Assembly (NCBI GenBank): GCA_029255685.2
Contig: CM055316.2
Span: 68,711,237-68,775,236 of the forward strand
Reading direction: 5' to 3'
Source: Silene conica
Taxonomy: Eukaryota > Streptophyta > Magnoliopsida > Caryophyllales > Caryophyllaceae
Length of the DNA stretch: 64,000 nt
This document shows, piece after piece, positions 45,196 to 57,954 of the stretch; position 1 is the first letter of the stretch, and each line of letters starts with the position of its first letter. The notes under the pieces are model-generated. The model did not search any database and had not been told where the DNA came from. It worked only from the letters and a program-made list of their open reading frames with translations. Position numbers and translations under genes: made by a program.

Positions 45196-45910
45196 TTTTC
45201 GCAGTACGTTTTTTACTCGTCACAGTACTTTTTGTATCTAATTTTCCACTATATACCCTTACTTAAAAAAATACCAAATCCAATCCTCCCCATCGAACTC
45301 TTCTACACCTCCTCCCGATATACACAAATTTGTTCAGTATATATGATACTTTTGAGTATAGAACCATATTTACTTCATTAATTGCATTAATATTAATTAA
45401 ATCCATGATTTTTTATAATTTTGTTTCTTTTGTAATCAATTTAGGGTTTATGTAAAATATAATATAGGTTATTAAAGGTTGCTAGCATATTAAACAAAGT
45501 GGTTTGTATTGGTTACATCTAATAGAGAAAGAGCTTTAGCAATATAAAGAGGAGCACTAGAATTACGCACTCTTCTCTTTTCTTTTTCCTTCTTCGTCTG
45601 ACCCTTAATTTTCGGTGAAGGCAGGTCCTTCTTCGTACCGCTTGAAGTGATGTGCATCTTTACCTTTGCTCTCTAATTCAAAATCTTAGAGTCTAGTAGT
45701 AGTCGCATTATGGTATTGTTGATGACGGTAGTATAAAGGTGATTGACGGTAGCGGTTGAACACCGTATTATGGACTAATGGGAAACTAGATGAAAACGCA
45801 TTAAAAACAAATGAGAGAGAAAATAGCATGAGAGAGAAAATGAGGGTGAAAATGAGAGGGGCATAATTGTCAATTGTGTATTACGATAAGTAAAATATGT
45901 ACTGCGAAAA
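45196..45910. mobile_element. Probable MITE with inverted TTTTCGCAGTAC ends
   Basis: TTTTCGCAGTAC(G/A) followed by a related 20-bp stretch occurs in inverted orientation at both ends. No duplication abuts the ends; a flanking ATAATAAACG/ATAATAAATG pair is imperfect and displaced. The interior is noncoding and AT-rich. The right end is about 255 bp upstream of the NUP93 start codon. Confidence 0.5.
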
Positions 45911-46166
45911 TCAGCATCCATAATAAATGGTTTGTTTTATCTCTCTAAAAGAGTTATTTGACCCGTCGCAAATTTGCGACGAATAATACCCATTCAAACG
46001 AGAATTTGTGAAAAGTATTACGCCCCGTATAACATCATCAAACCCGACGTACAAAACAACGCTCCTCTCCGATTTTTAATTTTCAAAAGGTTCTAATAAA
46101 ACAAGTATAGAGTATAGTACTCCCGACTCCGTAACACTAGATACTCGAACCTTGTTAACAACAACA

Positions 46167-49100
46167 ATGGCGAACGAAGTAGACATGAGTGGTTGGACAA
46201 ATCTTCTTCACTCTTCTTCCAAGCTTTGCGAACAAGCCGCCCCTTCCGCCCAGTTTCCTCCTCTTCAGGTTTTCTCCTTTTTCAATTTTTTTTCCCGTTC
46301 ACAAATTTGTAATTTTCGAAATTTTGATAATGTTGGGTTTAATTAGGGTTTTGTTTGTCAATTGATTCACTGATATTGATTTGATTTGAGTTAAATTTAG
46401 AGAAATTTGGATCAATTGGAAGCATTGTCGAAGAAGCTGAAAGCTAAAACCCTAAGAGGTGAAGCTCCCTCCCAGTCTATCGCTGCTACTCGGTACGTTT
46501 TCCCCTTCGTTCCTGTTTCGCGTTTGCTGTATATAGTTATGTTTTGTGCTATCTAATTTAGCATAGGCCGTGTTGTTTTGACAGCATTTGGTTAATTGGT
46601 TTGTTATATGTTCCATGTGTATGATAGTGATAATCAGTTTGTGATTTTTGTCGCTGTTTGGCTGTCGAGGAAGGGTTGGAAGGTATGGGAGGACTAGGAA
46701 GTTTTATGTGGTTGGAGGTAGTCGGTTAGTGTGAGAAGTGGGTTGAGTTAGCACTGTATACATGATCCCGTCTCTCTTACTTTTGTTTCTCCTCAGGGTA
46801 ATGTTAATTTCAGTATTGGTTTGTGGTTAGATGGTTGTCAAGAAATGGAAGATGGGGGAGATTAAAAACGGGAGGAAAGGTAATCCAAGACACTAGGCTA
46901 ATGCCACGGTTGTTGTTTTCCTGTTGATTAACCGACGGTCTCTAGGACATAACCATTTGATAATTTAACCAAGGTTGTCTCAACTCTCAAGGCACTAGGC
47001 GAATGTAGTTGTTGTTGTTTTCCTTTTCTTTTGACTATAGGATGCTTTTTGTAAAGTATTAACTGAGATATGTGCGGGATAATGGTTATAAATGGTCTGG
47101 CAGTTTTTTTTTTGACATATGGGGACTGCTTTACTTATTGGTAGCCAATCAGTATTCTGTTTTTGAAACCGTGGCTAGTCTATTAGAAACCCACATAAGT
47201 GGGATAAAGTTGGTTTGTGGTATTTGGCTGTTTTACACAGTGCTTTCCCTTCTTAAACTTCCCTCCTTTATAGTATTCCCAAACCAAGGCAAAGGTGTTC
47301 TGCTTCCATTTTGATGCCCAATTGTTTAATCCCTAGTTACCCTCTCTCACTCTTATGCTTTTATTTGAGGACTCAGGTGCTTAATGTCTGTAGGTTGTTG
47401 GCTCGTGAGGGGATTAATGCTGAGCAACTCGCAAGGGATCTGAAGTCTTTTGAGCTTAAGGTAAATGTTGCTGCATTCTTCCTATGAGTGAACCTAATTC
47501 TTTTTCCTAGCATTGCCTCATCAAATTTGTGCGTGTAATGCCGACTATCTCAAAGTTATGTGGTGGCCTGTTTTCTAGATTTGGCTGGTAGCTGGTCCTT
47601 TCGTTTGTCTATATTTCTTTTTAGATGGTGCATGCAGTATAACTCTGGTTAGTTTGGTAGTCCAATTCAATGGTCTTTCTGATATTAATGGTTGATATCA
47701 AGCCCCGGTAAAGGAGGAAAGTTGCAATAGGTTTGTAGCTGCCAATGCCAAAGAAGTTGATATCAATCAAATATGTGGTCCTCATTAGCATCAAGCAGAT
47801 AGAAATTACTCAACTAATACAACCTATTTTGACATTTTGGCTCAAGCGGTTGATACATGGCTTATATTTGACCACAGTACCACACGTCCGAATACATAGC
47901 TGATGATACGGTAAACACGACCAATGCAAAATCAAGGTGCAGTGAACCATGACATATTACTTAGTACGTTTCCTCAATTCATGCAAATAGGCTAATTAAT
48001 GCCTTGAATCCTTGATTCATATTCACAAGTATTGTGGAATGTATAAAAGGGTTACTACTTTCTAGGTTCCCGGAAGTATCACATCACTTTGGCGTGCGTG
48101 GGTGGAATCAAATATGCAAGTGTTTCGCATTGCAGAAGAGATTTGGCAAACAGCGTTAGTCTGTGGTAGTGTTAAGGGTAGTAGAATGCGCTTTGACACT
48201 TGGAAAATTGACTATATGATACTAGATGTCATGAGCAGGAGGATGCATCCCATAATTACAAGAGACTAAGACATTAAGTGGAGGGTTGGAGAGAGAGCTA
48301 GATAAGTAACTCTGTGTTTGTTACATGTTTGATAGAAAATATGGACTTTATTGATGATGTGGCGTACTTATTTTGTTTTATTATTGTATTTTTCATTCTC
48401 TCGCTTTTTCCATTCTTCTCACCTCACTTTGACGGTCCTACATGGCGGTATTCATGTTAAGTGGCCATAAACCATTTTGAGACTAAAGATTTGTTGCTGT
48501 TGCTCAGTGTATAGAATAGCTAATTCTTTTTTTTCAACTTTTCCTCCCTGAAGACTACATACGAGGATGTTTTTCCAGCCGAAGCAACAACTGTTGAGGA
48601 ATATCTGCAACAGGTACTTTCCCTATTTTGTGAGTTAGTTCAAAGGTAAGAGGTTATTTGTTGCTTTCAAGATTCTTGAAATGTCTTCTTGTTATTTTAG
48701 CTTACCTATTTGTGACTTGAAATCTTGAGGATCGTGATCGTTGTGTACCATCGAATTGTTTAAGGATTCGGGAGTTCGAAATTCGTATTTTCTGCTAACG
48801 ATGTCTCGACAAACACAGTTCTATTTTCAGTCCATTCCCAGATTACCTGCTAATTTCTAGCTATGGTGGGTCTGAGTTTGAGGCATGATGTACTCAATGA
48901 ATGTAATCTAGTATCATCACCTCTTTGGTTTTGAGAAAGAAGTTTGCTTTTGGTGATCTGATTTGTCTCTACGTATCTGCAGATGTTGTTAGTTTGAGTA
49001 ACTGCTCTTACATATTATCAACTACGGAATGGTTTTAATTGGTGTTTGTACGATTTATATTTATCTCTTACCTTTCAGGTTCATGAGATGGCAATGCTCT

Positions 49101-52100
49101 CAGCTATCCAGGAAGCTCAGAAAGATAATTTGAGAAATTTTAATGATCATATGATGACGGTTTTAGAGGTCAGCATTGCCAATTTAACTCAAACACCTTC
49201 CAATTTCCTTGTGTTTTAAATCATCTTTTAAAAGAACAACTATACATGGATTTCTGGAGTTTTGTAAACTTATGCATTAGGGGGCTTGGTGTTTTTTAAA
49301 AGTAGTTGATTATATATAAGTGGCCTATAACTCAAAATTTGAATGAAAGTCATGATTTTGACACCAAGGTGGCTCTACCAACAATACAAGGAATGGACTA
49401 TTTACAAATCAATTACATTACAAATTTCAATTTTCTCCTACTTAAAAAAATAATAAAATTATGACTTTCACTGGAGTGTTTTTGTAGAACTAGCAAGCTA
49501 TTCAAGTGTAATTTATGTGAACTTTGAGCTACTCTGGTGTGATTTCTTAAAATCTCAGCTCAGGCTACCTTTGTGTAACTTCCTCTTTAGCTAAACAACA
49601 AAGAAGTCACATGCAGTAGTCTCATTCAGCAAAAGAAAATAGAAGTTAAATGACTGAAACCATTATGTCTTCAACATTAATGTTTGTTGGGTATGGTTTC
49701 TGCAGGATGATTGGCAAAAAGAGAAACGAGATTTCCTTCAGAGCCTTAGTCGTATTTCAATGTTGCCACGGACCAATACTGGTGAAGCAACTAGCACAAT
49801 TGGTCGTCCAGGTCAGATTGTATCAGCTTCTTCTACTCCTCGAGCGCGGAGTGGTCCTGCCAGTATGGAGATAGTCCCTCATGTTAACACGTCCATCCAA
49901 GAAAAAAAGGCTTTTGCTTACGCTGAAGCAGTGAAAAATCTAAACAATGCCAGAGAGCGTGCTCAGTCATTCAAAGTAAATGCTTTAGTCCTTGAATGGT
50001 TTTTTCTTTTCAAGTATAAGTATATATTCTTGTCCCTAAAAAGGTTTTAGTAATAGATTGCGCATGAAAAAGTTAATAAGTAGTCTTAAGGTCTTTTCTG
50101 CTCCAGAGAAAAAAGGGATTGATGAACCGGTTCCTGTCTCTAAATAGGCTTCTGCTTTTGTTTTATAGAGGTCTGTTCACTTATGTGATTTTTTCTTTAA
50201 ATTTCATTTGCAGCCTGCTACAGCATTCAAGGCTGCTTTGGAAAGTCTAAGCCTTGAAGCCCCTGGGTCGAAGACAGTTGGCATTCAGAAGATATGGCAT
50301 CTTGTGCAGGTATTTCGGTCATGCTTTCCCAATTAAAAACACAAGAGCTGGTGATCTTCTGTATATTCTAAGCATTTATTTGATGAATTGATCATGTGCA
50401 GACATTGGTTGGTGAAGATTTAAATACGCATCAAAATGTTTCAAAGAAAATGTCTTTGGTGGGTGGAGCTAAGCGGCATCTAGAGTGGGGTCATGCAAAA
50501 CATGTGATTGAAACAATACAAAATCATCCCGTTCAGGTAAGTACATGACCTAATTTAACTTTTTCAGTGGCTCTTTCAAGAGGCCTCTCCTTACCGTGTT
50601 TAAAACAAGGGACTTCTACACTGTTGGCGTTTTAGTTACTACTCTATTTTACTTGGCATGGCTGTTTATTTTATAAAAAAATGTTGCTTCAGTGTTTTCG
50701 GTTGACATTGATTTTGAGAGCTCTTGTGCTTTCAATTTTAACCATGTGGTACACTGTGAACAGGCTTCACTTGGTGGCTCTGTTGGCAATCTGCAAAGAA
50801 TACATGCCTTCCTTAGGGTAGGTTATTGTTTGTCGGTTGATTGTCACACTTCTACTGCTGTATGTCAGAATATTTAATTCTTGACCCCTTGCTTGCAGAT
50901 CCGTTTACGTGATCATGGGGTTCTAGATTTTGATGCTGTCGATTCCAGGCGGCAACCTCCTTTAGATACAACTTGGCAACAGGTGATGGACTTCCTACAA
51001 AGCTATTCACTTCAATTTACTTCAATTTTCACTCCCTCTTTTCTTGATATAGTTGTCTGCACTGTCACCATATAATGCTCAAATCAGAACATTCGATCAC
51101 TAAAACTTGCTCCCTCTAATGAATTAATGCATGTGTTTCACACGTGTCACAGAGTTTTGCTATTTAGTTCCTCAGTCGGTGTGCTTTCATAAACCATATC
51201 GTTATAACATTACCTTCGTAAATTTGCCAATTTCAGATTTATTTCTGTCTGAGAAGTGGGTATTATGATGAAGCAAGAAGTGTAGCTCGGTCATCTCGTG
51301 TTTCACTGCAGTTTGCTCCTCAGGTATTCACATTTAACAAGTTGCCTGCTTCATACTGATATCAGTTGTGCATTTCAATTCCAACTCCTCTTCTTTACAG
51401 CTCTCAGAATGGATTGCTACCGGTGGTATGGTTTCTGCTAATACAGCTGCTATTGCTTCAGAAGAATGTGAAAAAATGTTCAGATTGGGTGATCGTGGGA
51501 CTAGAGCAATGTATGACAGAAAGAAGTTGCTGCTTTATGCTATGGTTTCTGGATCTCGAAGGCAGATTGATCGCCTGCTTAGAGAAATGCCAAACCTTTT
51601 CAACACCATAGAGGACTTTCTATGGTTTCAGCTTTGTGCCATACGCGACGGTGCTAGTGTGTCCTCTTCTTCTGGTCTGAATGATGCGTTGGTCCCTTAC
51701 ACTTTGGAGGATCTACAGATGTACCTTAATAAGTTTGAACCATCATATTACACAAAGAATGGAAAGGACCCTCTCATGTACCCCTACGTTTTACTATTGA
51801 GCATCCAATTGTTACCAGCTGTCCTGTACTTATCAAAGGAGACGGGCGAGGAAGGGTTTAATATTGATGCCGTCCACATAGCAATTACATTTGCCGATTA
51901 CGGTGTTCTCTCGGAGAGTGGTGGGGCCGGACAGAAGCTGGGAATGATGGATGCATTTGCTGAAGCAGCTAGCATGATTAGGCAGTTTGGATCAGCATAC
52001 TTGAGACTTGAAAATCTATCTATGGCATTAGAATATTATGCACAGGCTGCTGCTGCAGTTGGAGGTGGGCAGCTGTCGTGGGTGAGGCGAAACAGTTTGG

Positions 52101-53407
52101 ATCAGCAAAGGCAGCGGAGCTTGATGTTGAAGCAGCTTCTTACTGAGGTGTTATTACATGATGGTGGGATTTATCTCTTACTTGGACCTAGAGGTGCTGG
52201 AGACGAAGCTGAACTCAGACGATTTTTGACTGATGCTACCTCAAGAGAGCAGTTTCTGCTCGAAGCAGCTCGCCATTGTCAAGAAACCGGATGCTATGAT
52301 AAAGTAAACTCTGATGCCCTTTCTTCGTTTACTGAAAACTAGTGGTCCAAATTTATATACCATCTTAATGTTGCTTATAGTTTCATTGGTGTGGGTGCTG
52401 AATGATTTATGCTGTGCTTGCTCACTTAGTGGTCTAGCATTGGCTTTTCTGTTGCATAGCATATTTTCCTGTGATTGACTCTATCAATGATTTCCCTAAC
52501 AATGTTTTATTCCTTTGGATGCCAGTCAATAGAAATTCAGAAGAGGATTGGTGCTTTTGGAATGGCCTTAGAATTGATCAACCAGTGCCTATCTGAGGCT
52601 ATTTGCTCACTGTCACGTGGTAGACTGGATGGAGATAGCCGCACAGCTGCTCTCATTCATTCTGGGAATGAGATATTAGAGATGTGTAAATATTATCCTG
52701 AGATAAGGTACGACGTGCTAATGTCAATAACTGGATACACATTGAAATTGATCTCATTGACTTACTGTTATATTGGGATCTTTGTTTGCAAGACCTACTT
52801 AAAAAAAGGTTATTTGATCTCTTATCACTCTGGTCGAAACAAAAATTTGCTGTTTATGCATCTCATTTATAAGTGAATATGCATATAAGACATCAAAAGT
52901 GATTATTACCCTTTGGGGTGTATCAAATTCTTGTATTAGCAACTAATTCGAATATTATTTGCAGTGGGAAGGATAGGGAGCATGTTTTAGAACAGGAAAC
53001 CGTCTTGAGGCAGCTTGAGGCCATACTGTCAATTCACGGGCATTCAAGACAGGGCCAGTATTTAGATGCAGTGCGGGAGATTGTTAAGCTTCCTTTCCTT
53101 CCACTTGACCCACGTGCTACGAGTTCAACCATGGATTTGTTTCAGAATTTATCACCGTATGTTCAGGCATGTGTACCTGACCTTCTAAGAGTGGCCTTAA
53201 GTTGTCAAGACAATGTGCCAGATACTGACGGGTCTCTTCGTGCTTTGAGAACAAAGGTATGTAAATGCTATGCGATTCTCTGTTTATCACATTTTTACTA
53301 TTGCCTGATCACAAATAACCCTTTTGCAGATTGCAAATTTTTTGGCAAGCAATATGCACCGCAACTGGCCGAGAGATCTGTATGAGAAGGTTGCAAGAAG
53401 CCTGTGA
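46167..53407 (+). CDS. NUP93A: Nucleoporin NUP93 (Nic96 family)
   Basis: Fifteen GT/AG exons: 46167-46268, 46401-46492, 47394-47460, 48554-48613, 49079-49168, 49706-49975, 50214-50309, 50402-50536, 50764-50817, 50899-50982, 51237-51323, 51401-52303, 52526-52707, 52965-53256, 53330-53407. All junctions keep frame, giving 863 aa, close to Arabidopsis NUP93 proteins. The N-terminus (SGWTNLLHSSSKLCEQAAPS) and helical segments precede the Nic96 alpha-solenoid (for example GAGQKLGMMDAFAEAASMIRQFGSAYLRLEN and LFQNLSPYVQACVPDLLRVAL), ending ANFLASNMHRNWPRDLYEKV. NUP93 is a linker of the inner ring of the nuclear pore. The assignment to the A paralogue is by overall similarity and is less certain than the family. 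Confidence 0.95.
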
Positions 53408-53679
53408 TGTAAGACGTTGAGGCAGGACATCACGTATAACGAAGCCTCGTAGTAGTTCAGTCAAGTGTTGGGTTAACATGGTCAGTTTTATACAAAGGGA
53501 AAAATATACTTATTTGTTTTTCTTCCTCCTGATCTGTTTTCTGTGCAATATCTAAGTGCGAATATTAGTAATATAGCCTTTCTTGTCTGCATTTGTTCTG
53601 TAGCCGACTTTTGATTCATCTAGTCAAGTTCATGAAATTTGGTGCGTATGAATAACATGAAGATAACACAAGTAGGTTA
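53408..53679. other. Overlapping 3' flanks of NUP93 and the NLR gene
   Basis: Only 272 bp separate the two convergent stop codons, so the 3' untranslated regions must be short or overlap antisense. Confidence 0.6.
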
Positions 53680-56157
53680 TTATGGTTGAGTGAAAATATG
53701 ACCACGCCCATCAAGCCAAATTTCGGGGACATGTTGGATGAAAGGGTAGTCTTCTCCCGACATTATAGCACATCTTTTTGATAAATGCGGGCAATTGTTA
53801 ATGAGCAATTTCCGAAGTGATGCAAAGGAATGCAACCAATTTGGAAGCTCTAGTAAACCTCCACACTTTTCTATCCACAGATACCCAAGAGACTTTGATG
53901 CTGATTGAATACCATCTGGCACACGCATCAATCGTGGAATTTCTATAATTTCTAAATACCGAAGGTTTAGAAGGCAACTCAACCCATCTCCGTCTTCCAA
54001 ATCCAGCTCTTCACACTTTGAAATCGACAATTCCTCCAGGGCAGCTAGGAGCTTCATGCTGCTTGGAAGACGGGTCAGTTTTGGGCAATTTCCGATGCAT
54101 AAGTATCTAATGGAAGCCAGGCGTGCAATACTATCAGTTTCCCATAGAGTTGTTAACCTCTTGCAAGACATGATGTACACGTCTTGAAGACAAGGCAACT
54201 CGTTAAGCTGAGTGTCAGCAGCTAAGCTACTCTGACGTGAAGTCACGTAGAAACATCGTAAGCTTATCAACCTGTGTATCCTCTTGGGCAGCTCTTCTAG
54301 CTGCTCGCAGTCAAGCAAGTACAAAGTTTGCAGATTCAGTAACTCGCATATTGTATCTGGGAGTGACTTGATAGGATTTCTTGAAAGGTCGAGGAGTCTC
54401 AAATGCTTCAGATTCCCAACTGAGCTGGGCAATTCGTCGATTAAGCTGCCTGGAAGATCCAAGATGCGCAGACAGGTAAAATTCGAAATGATATTTTCAA
54501 GGAAGGATTTACTGATATGGTTCCCAGTTGTAGCAACATTAAAGGCTCTCACCTTTTTCGCATTGAAAAGTTTTGCAGGGTATGATCCCTTAAATTGGTG
54601 CCAAGATACAAGCCGAGTCATTTCCGAAACTTTGATCTCATTTTTAGTTACGATACTTAACTCTTCCCCGAGCTCACCCACAGCTACATCATGCAACAGA
54701 TCATGCAATTTAAATTTTATAATTTTGCCAGTGAAACTCATCCCGGCCTCCTGAATCATCGATTTTGAAAGCAACTCCATATATGAGTTTTCTTCATTGC
54801 AACTTCGTTTCTCACCATCACTACGACTAATTTGGTCCATCCCTAACGCCCTCATCATGTTTACTCGGTATGGTACATTGTATGTGGTGTCTTTCCAAAA
54901 AGTTGCAAGATAAGCAAAATATGTTTTCAGATGAGACGGAAGTTTGATATAACTTAGCCTTAAAAGCTTCATTACATGGTCATATTCTCCCTGTAATTCT
55001 AGACAATCACCGATGTTTTTAATTTCTAGCCATTTCAGTTCGTTCCTTTCAGTTCGTAATAAACTACCCAAAGCTTTCACAACCAGAGGAACTCCATAAC
55101 ATTTTTCGACAATAGATTTACCAATCTCACAAAGTCGCGGATACTTTTGGTCTTCATCTTTTACAAATGCTAATTGTCGAAATATAGACAAACAGATAGA
55201 ATCTGGAAGCCTATCTAGATCATAGGAAGCTACTGTCGCGGTAATATCAGCAACCCTTTGGATTCTTGTGGTGATCAAAATCACACTTGCTGGTTTACCA
55301 ATGTCCAGCAAATTCTTCAGTTCCGTCCATTTCGCAGAACTATCAATCCATACATCATCAAGTACAAGAAGGTATTTTTTCCCTTTAAGCAACTTAGATA
55401 ACTTTGAGACATTATCTTCTCCATGATTTTGTAATATTTCTGCGATGATATTCTCGATCTCAAACTGTTGGGAGACACACGCCCATAATTTGATATCGAA
55501 ATTAGGAATATGATTGTATACTAATCTGGCTAATGCTGTTTTACCAATCCCGCCCATCCCCACAATAGGTAGCACAGTTATAGCAGTAGCATCATCGAGC
55601 GACACCAATCTCGTCATAACATCCTCTTTAGCCTCATTTCTACCAATAACCGCGGACTTTATCAAATAATCGCAACAATCTAAAGCGTTCCTTTGAACTA
55701 TCGGACGCTCATTCAAACTAAAATCATTTTTGTTAGACACAACAAGTTCTAATTGTTCACGCAAGGCTTTTATTTTACGAGCCAAATCAAAATTTGACAA
55801 AATGGGATTGGAAGTGGAAAGATAGAACCTGGTCTGCAGGCGCAAATGACCTTCATTAACACTTCGTAACAGAGCATCATAAGCCAATTCATCCAAGAGG
55901 TCGTCAATGTCGTACGCGACATTCTTGACATCTTTTAGCCACGACTGCATAGCCTTGTTAGTGTACTGCTTTGCCTCTGCATCTTCAAGGATAGCACAAA
56001 TAGCAGTGAATTTGTCCTCGATGATTTCAAGATCATTTTTCGCAGTCAATGCAGCTTTGATGATCTCGTCACTTGCGTAAGTGACGACAATGCCACCAGT
56101 TATGGAAGCAATATTTGTGAGAATGGATTTTGCAAGAGGTACAATGAATTCAGCCAT
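53680..56157 (-). CDS. CC-NBS-LRR (NLR) resistance-type protein
   Basis: Intronless, 825 aa. Rx-type coiled coil at 1-130 with the EDVID-like AYDIDDLLDE (81-90); NB-ARC with P-loop GMGGIGKT (200-207), kinase-2 LLVLDDVW (263-270), ITTR RNBS-B (295-298), GLPL-like YGVPLVVKALGSLL (354-367), weak RNBS-D YFAYLATFWKD (413-421), and LHDLLHD (484-490) in place of MHD. Leucine-rich repeats run from about 555 to 800, fewer than in typical 1000-aa-plus relatives. Such proteins sense pathogen effectors in the cytosol or nucleus. The Met-to-Leu change at the MHD position and poor RNBS-D are unusual. The frame is open throughout, so the gene may be functional. Confidence 0.92.
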   Translation of the reverse strand: MAEFIVPLAKSILTNIASITGGIVVTYASDEIIKAALTAKNDLEIIEDKFTAICAILEDAEAKQYTNKAMQSWLKDVKNVAYDIDDLLDELAYDALLRSVNEGHLRLQTRFYLSTSNPILSNFDLARKIKALREQLELVVSNKNDFSLNERPIVQRNALDCCDYLIKSAVIGRNEAKEDVMTRLVSLDDATAITVLPIVGMGGIGKTALARLVYNHIPNFDIKLWACVSQQFEIENIIAEILQNHGEDNVSKLSKLLKGKKYLLVLDDVWIDSSAKWTELKNLLDIGKPASVILITTRIQRVADITATVASYDLDRLPDSICLSIFRQLAFVKDEDQKYPRLCEIGKSIVEKCYGVPLVVKALGSLLRTERNELKWLEIKNIGDCLELQGEYDHVMKLLRLSYIKLPSHLKTYFAYLATFWKDTTYNVPYRVNMMRALGMDQISRSDGEKRSCNEENSYMELLSKSMIQEAGMSFTGKIIKFKLHDLLHDVAVGELGEELSIVTKNEIKVSEMTRLVSWHQFKGSYPAKLFNAKKVRAFNVATTGNHISKSFLENIISNFTCLRILDLPGSLIDELPSSVGNLKHLRLLDLSRNPIKSLPDTICELLNLQTLYLLDCEQLEELPKRIHRLISLRCFYVTSRQSSLAADTQLNELPCLQDVYIMSCKRLTTLWETDSIARLASIRYLCIGNCPKLTRLPSSMKLLAALEELSISKCEELDLEDGDGLSCLLNLRYLEIIEIPRLMRVPDGIQSASKSLGYLWIEKCGGLLELPNWLHSFASLRKLLINNCPHLSKRCAIMSGEDYPFIQHVPEIWLDGRGHIFTQP

Positions 56158-56389
56158 GATGTATGTTTCAAATATATTAGAGAAGATATTAGGTTGTTAT
56201 TAGAAATTTGTTTATGGAGATGCCAATATTTTGATGTTTGACATTTTAGTTTGTATATATTATATAATCGCTGAAATAGAGTTACGAATTGATCGTGCAG
56301 TGGAAAGACATTATTATTGTTGACCAAGACATGATAATAATGCTAAACTATGTAAAATCTATCCAAAGTATCTATATATAATCTATATA
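56158..56389 (-). promoter_or_regulatory. NLR upstream region
   Basis: AT-rich sequence between the NLR start codon and the Helitron-like unit. TATATATTATATAA at about 56255-56268 on the minus strand is a candidate TATA region roughly 100 bp upstream. The promoter is thus at most about 230 bp before transposon sequence begins. Confidence 0.4.
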
Positions 56390-57147
56390 TCTATATAAAA
56401 TAATAAAACAGAAACCACAACATACTCGTTTTTCCCGCCTACTTCCTCACCATATCTCTTCACCAACCCTAATTATTTCCCTAATAAAGTGAGCAGAGTT
56501 TCAACCTTCGTAAAAAAAAATAAAAGATATTCTACAACCCAAAAAAGATTATCTTTCTTTAAATCGTCACCCATCTTTTCCTGAACGTTGCCGCAAATTT
56601 AATTGAACGATTTTTTGAAATGGCGCTCAAAAACAAAGTAATTGTCGTTTTGGGTTGAATTTCAAAGTAATTGTCAAAATGGTGTCCACGTAGGCTCGGG
56701 TTTTCCGAGGCTTAAACACGCCACTACAAATGGCGTGTCTATAATGCATATATGGGGCAAAAACTTCAAAAATATAAACATCAAAACACGCCATTACGTA
56801 TAGCGTGTCTTCGGCAACAAACACGCCATTACGTATAGCGTGTCTACACAGGGAATGGAATGATGATATTTTTCTTCCAACTTCCAAGTCCTTCCAATGG
56901 CTGAAGGATTTTCATTTGGTGTTGGACTGTATCCCTAGGAATTATACTGTTTTTGACTCGTTTATGGAGGTGACAAATTGAGGTGAATATTTGGAACATA
57001 ATGCTTGTAAAAATGCAGCAAAACAATGGAGAAATGAACAAGGAACTTGAACAAAACTCAATTTTTGTTCTGCAATTTTCCGAATAAATGACAAGAAACG
57101 AGATAGAATAAGGATAGGCTCTTTCAAAGCACATAGCCAATGGATAG

Positions 57148-57954
57148 TAGGGATGTCAATTTCACCCGTACCCGATTAAAAACCGATCCACCCGATTTTA
57201 AAAGACGGATGAAAACCCGATTTAAATGAATGACGGATGAATGACGGATGGAATGGATGATGGATGATGGATGACGGATGGGCTGGATGAAGAAATTTGA
57301 CGCGCCATTCATCCATCACCCGATCTAATTACTTTTATTTAATTTTTTTTTACCAAATTATACATTATTATAAGATATAATTCATATAAGCCCGCAATGG
57401 TGGAGTCTAGTGGTTAAAACTTGGGTGAAAGTCCCAGGAGACCCGGGTTCAAGCCTCCTCAAGAGCAAAATCTTGTGGAGCATTCTTGGCCCGAGTCCAT
57501 GCCTAAATAGACTTCGAGCCTGTCACCCTCGGGTGGCTTACCTATTACATATACCCGAGGGTTTACCTAGTGCGCACCAAAGGTAGCGGCTGCGGGTTCC
57601 CTTGTTACCAAAAAAAAAAAAAAAAAAAAAGATATAATTCATATAAAATATTTCTACTCTCAAATTATATTTTTTTGTGAAATTACCCATTAAAAAGTTC
57701 ATTTAAAATAATTATCCAACATTATTTTTGTATAGAATAAAATATTTTCACTTTTTATAACTTGAAACATATAAGTACACAACACCCGTTTATCACCCGA
57801 TCCACCCGGTTCATCCATGGTTGATGGATGGACGGACGAGGGATAATATGTTTCACGGATGACGGACGGGTTGGGTGAGATTTTAAAGGGTCGTATGGAT
57901 GACGAATGAGGCTTCACCCGACCCGAACCCAAGCCCGATCTATTAACATCCCTA
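57148..57954. mobile_element. hAT-type MITE nested in the Mutator-like element
   Basis: Ends TAGGGATGTCAATTTCACCC and the complement ..TTAACATCCCTA, rich in GGATGACGGATG runs near both ends. Flanks ATGGATAG (57140-57147) and TTGGATAG (57955-57962) match at 7 of 8 bases. It is related at its termini to the element at 4315-4888. Interrupted by a SINE. Confidence 0.8.
57390..57630 (+). mobile_element. tRNA-derived SINE with poly(A)
   Basis: Body starts GCCCGCAATGGTGGAGTCTA. Pol III box A-like TAGTGGTTAAAAC and box B GGTTCAAGCCT are correctly ordered. The 3' region ends in 20-21 A. A 16-bp duplication GATATAATTCATATAA flanks it (57374-57389; 57631-57646). Inserted in the hAT MITE. Confidence 0.9.

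Noticed and set aside
54284..54754. 156-aa plus-strand frame within the NLR
   Set aside because: Shadow of the LRR-coding strand; no domain or codon support.
57390..57480. Possible tRNA gene
   Set aside because: Box A and B are present but there is no cloverleaf with a plausible anticodon arm. The poly(A) tail and 16-bp duplication show a SINE.
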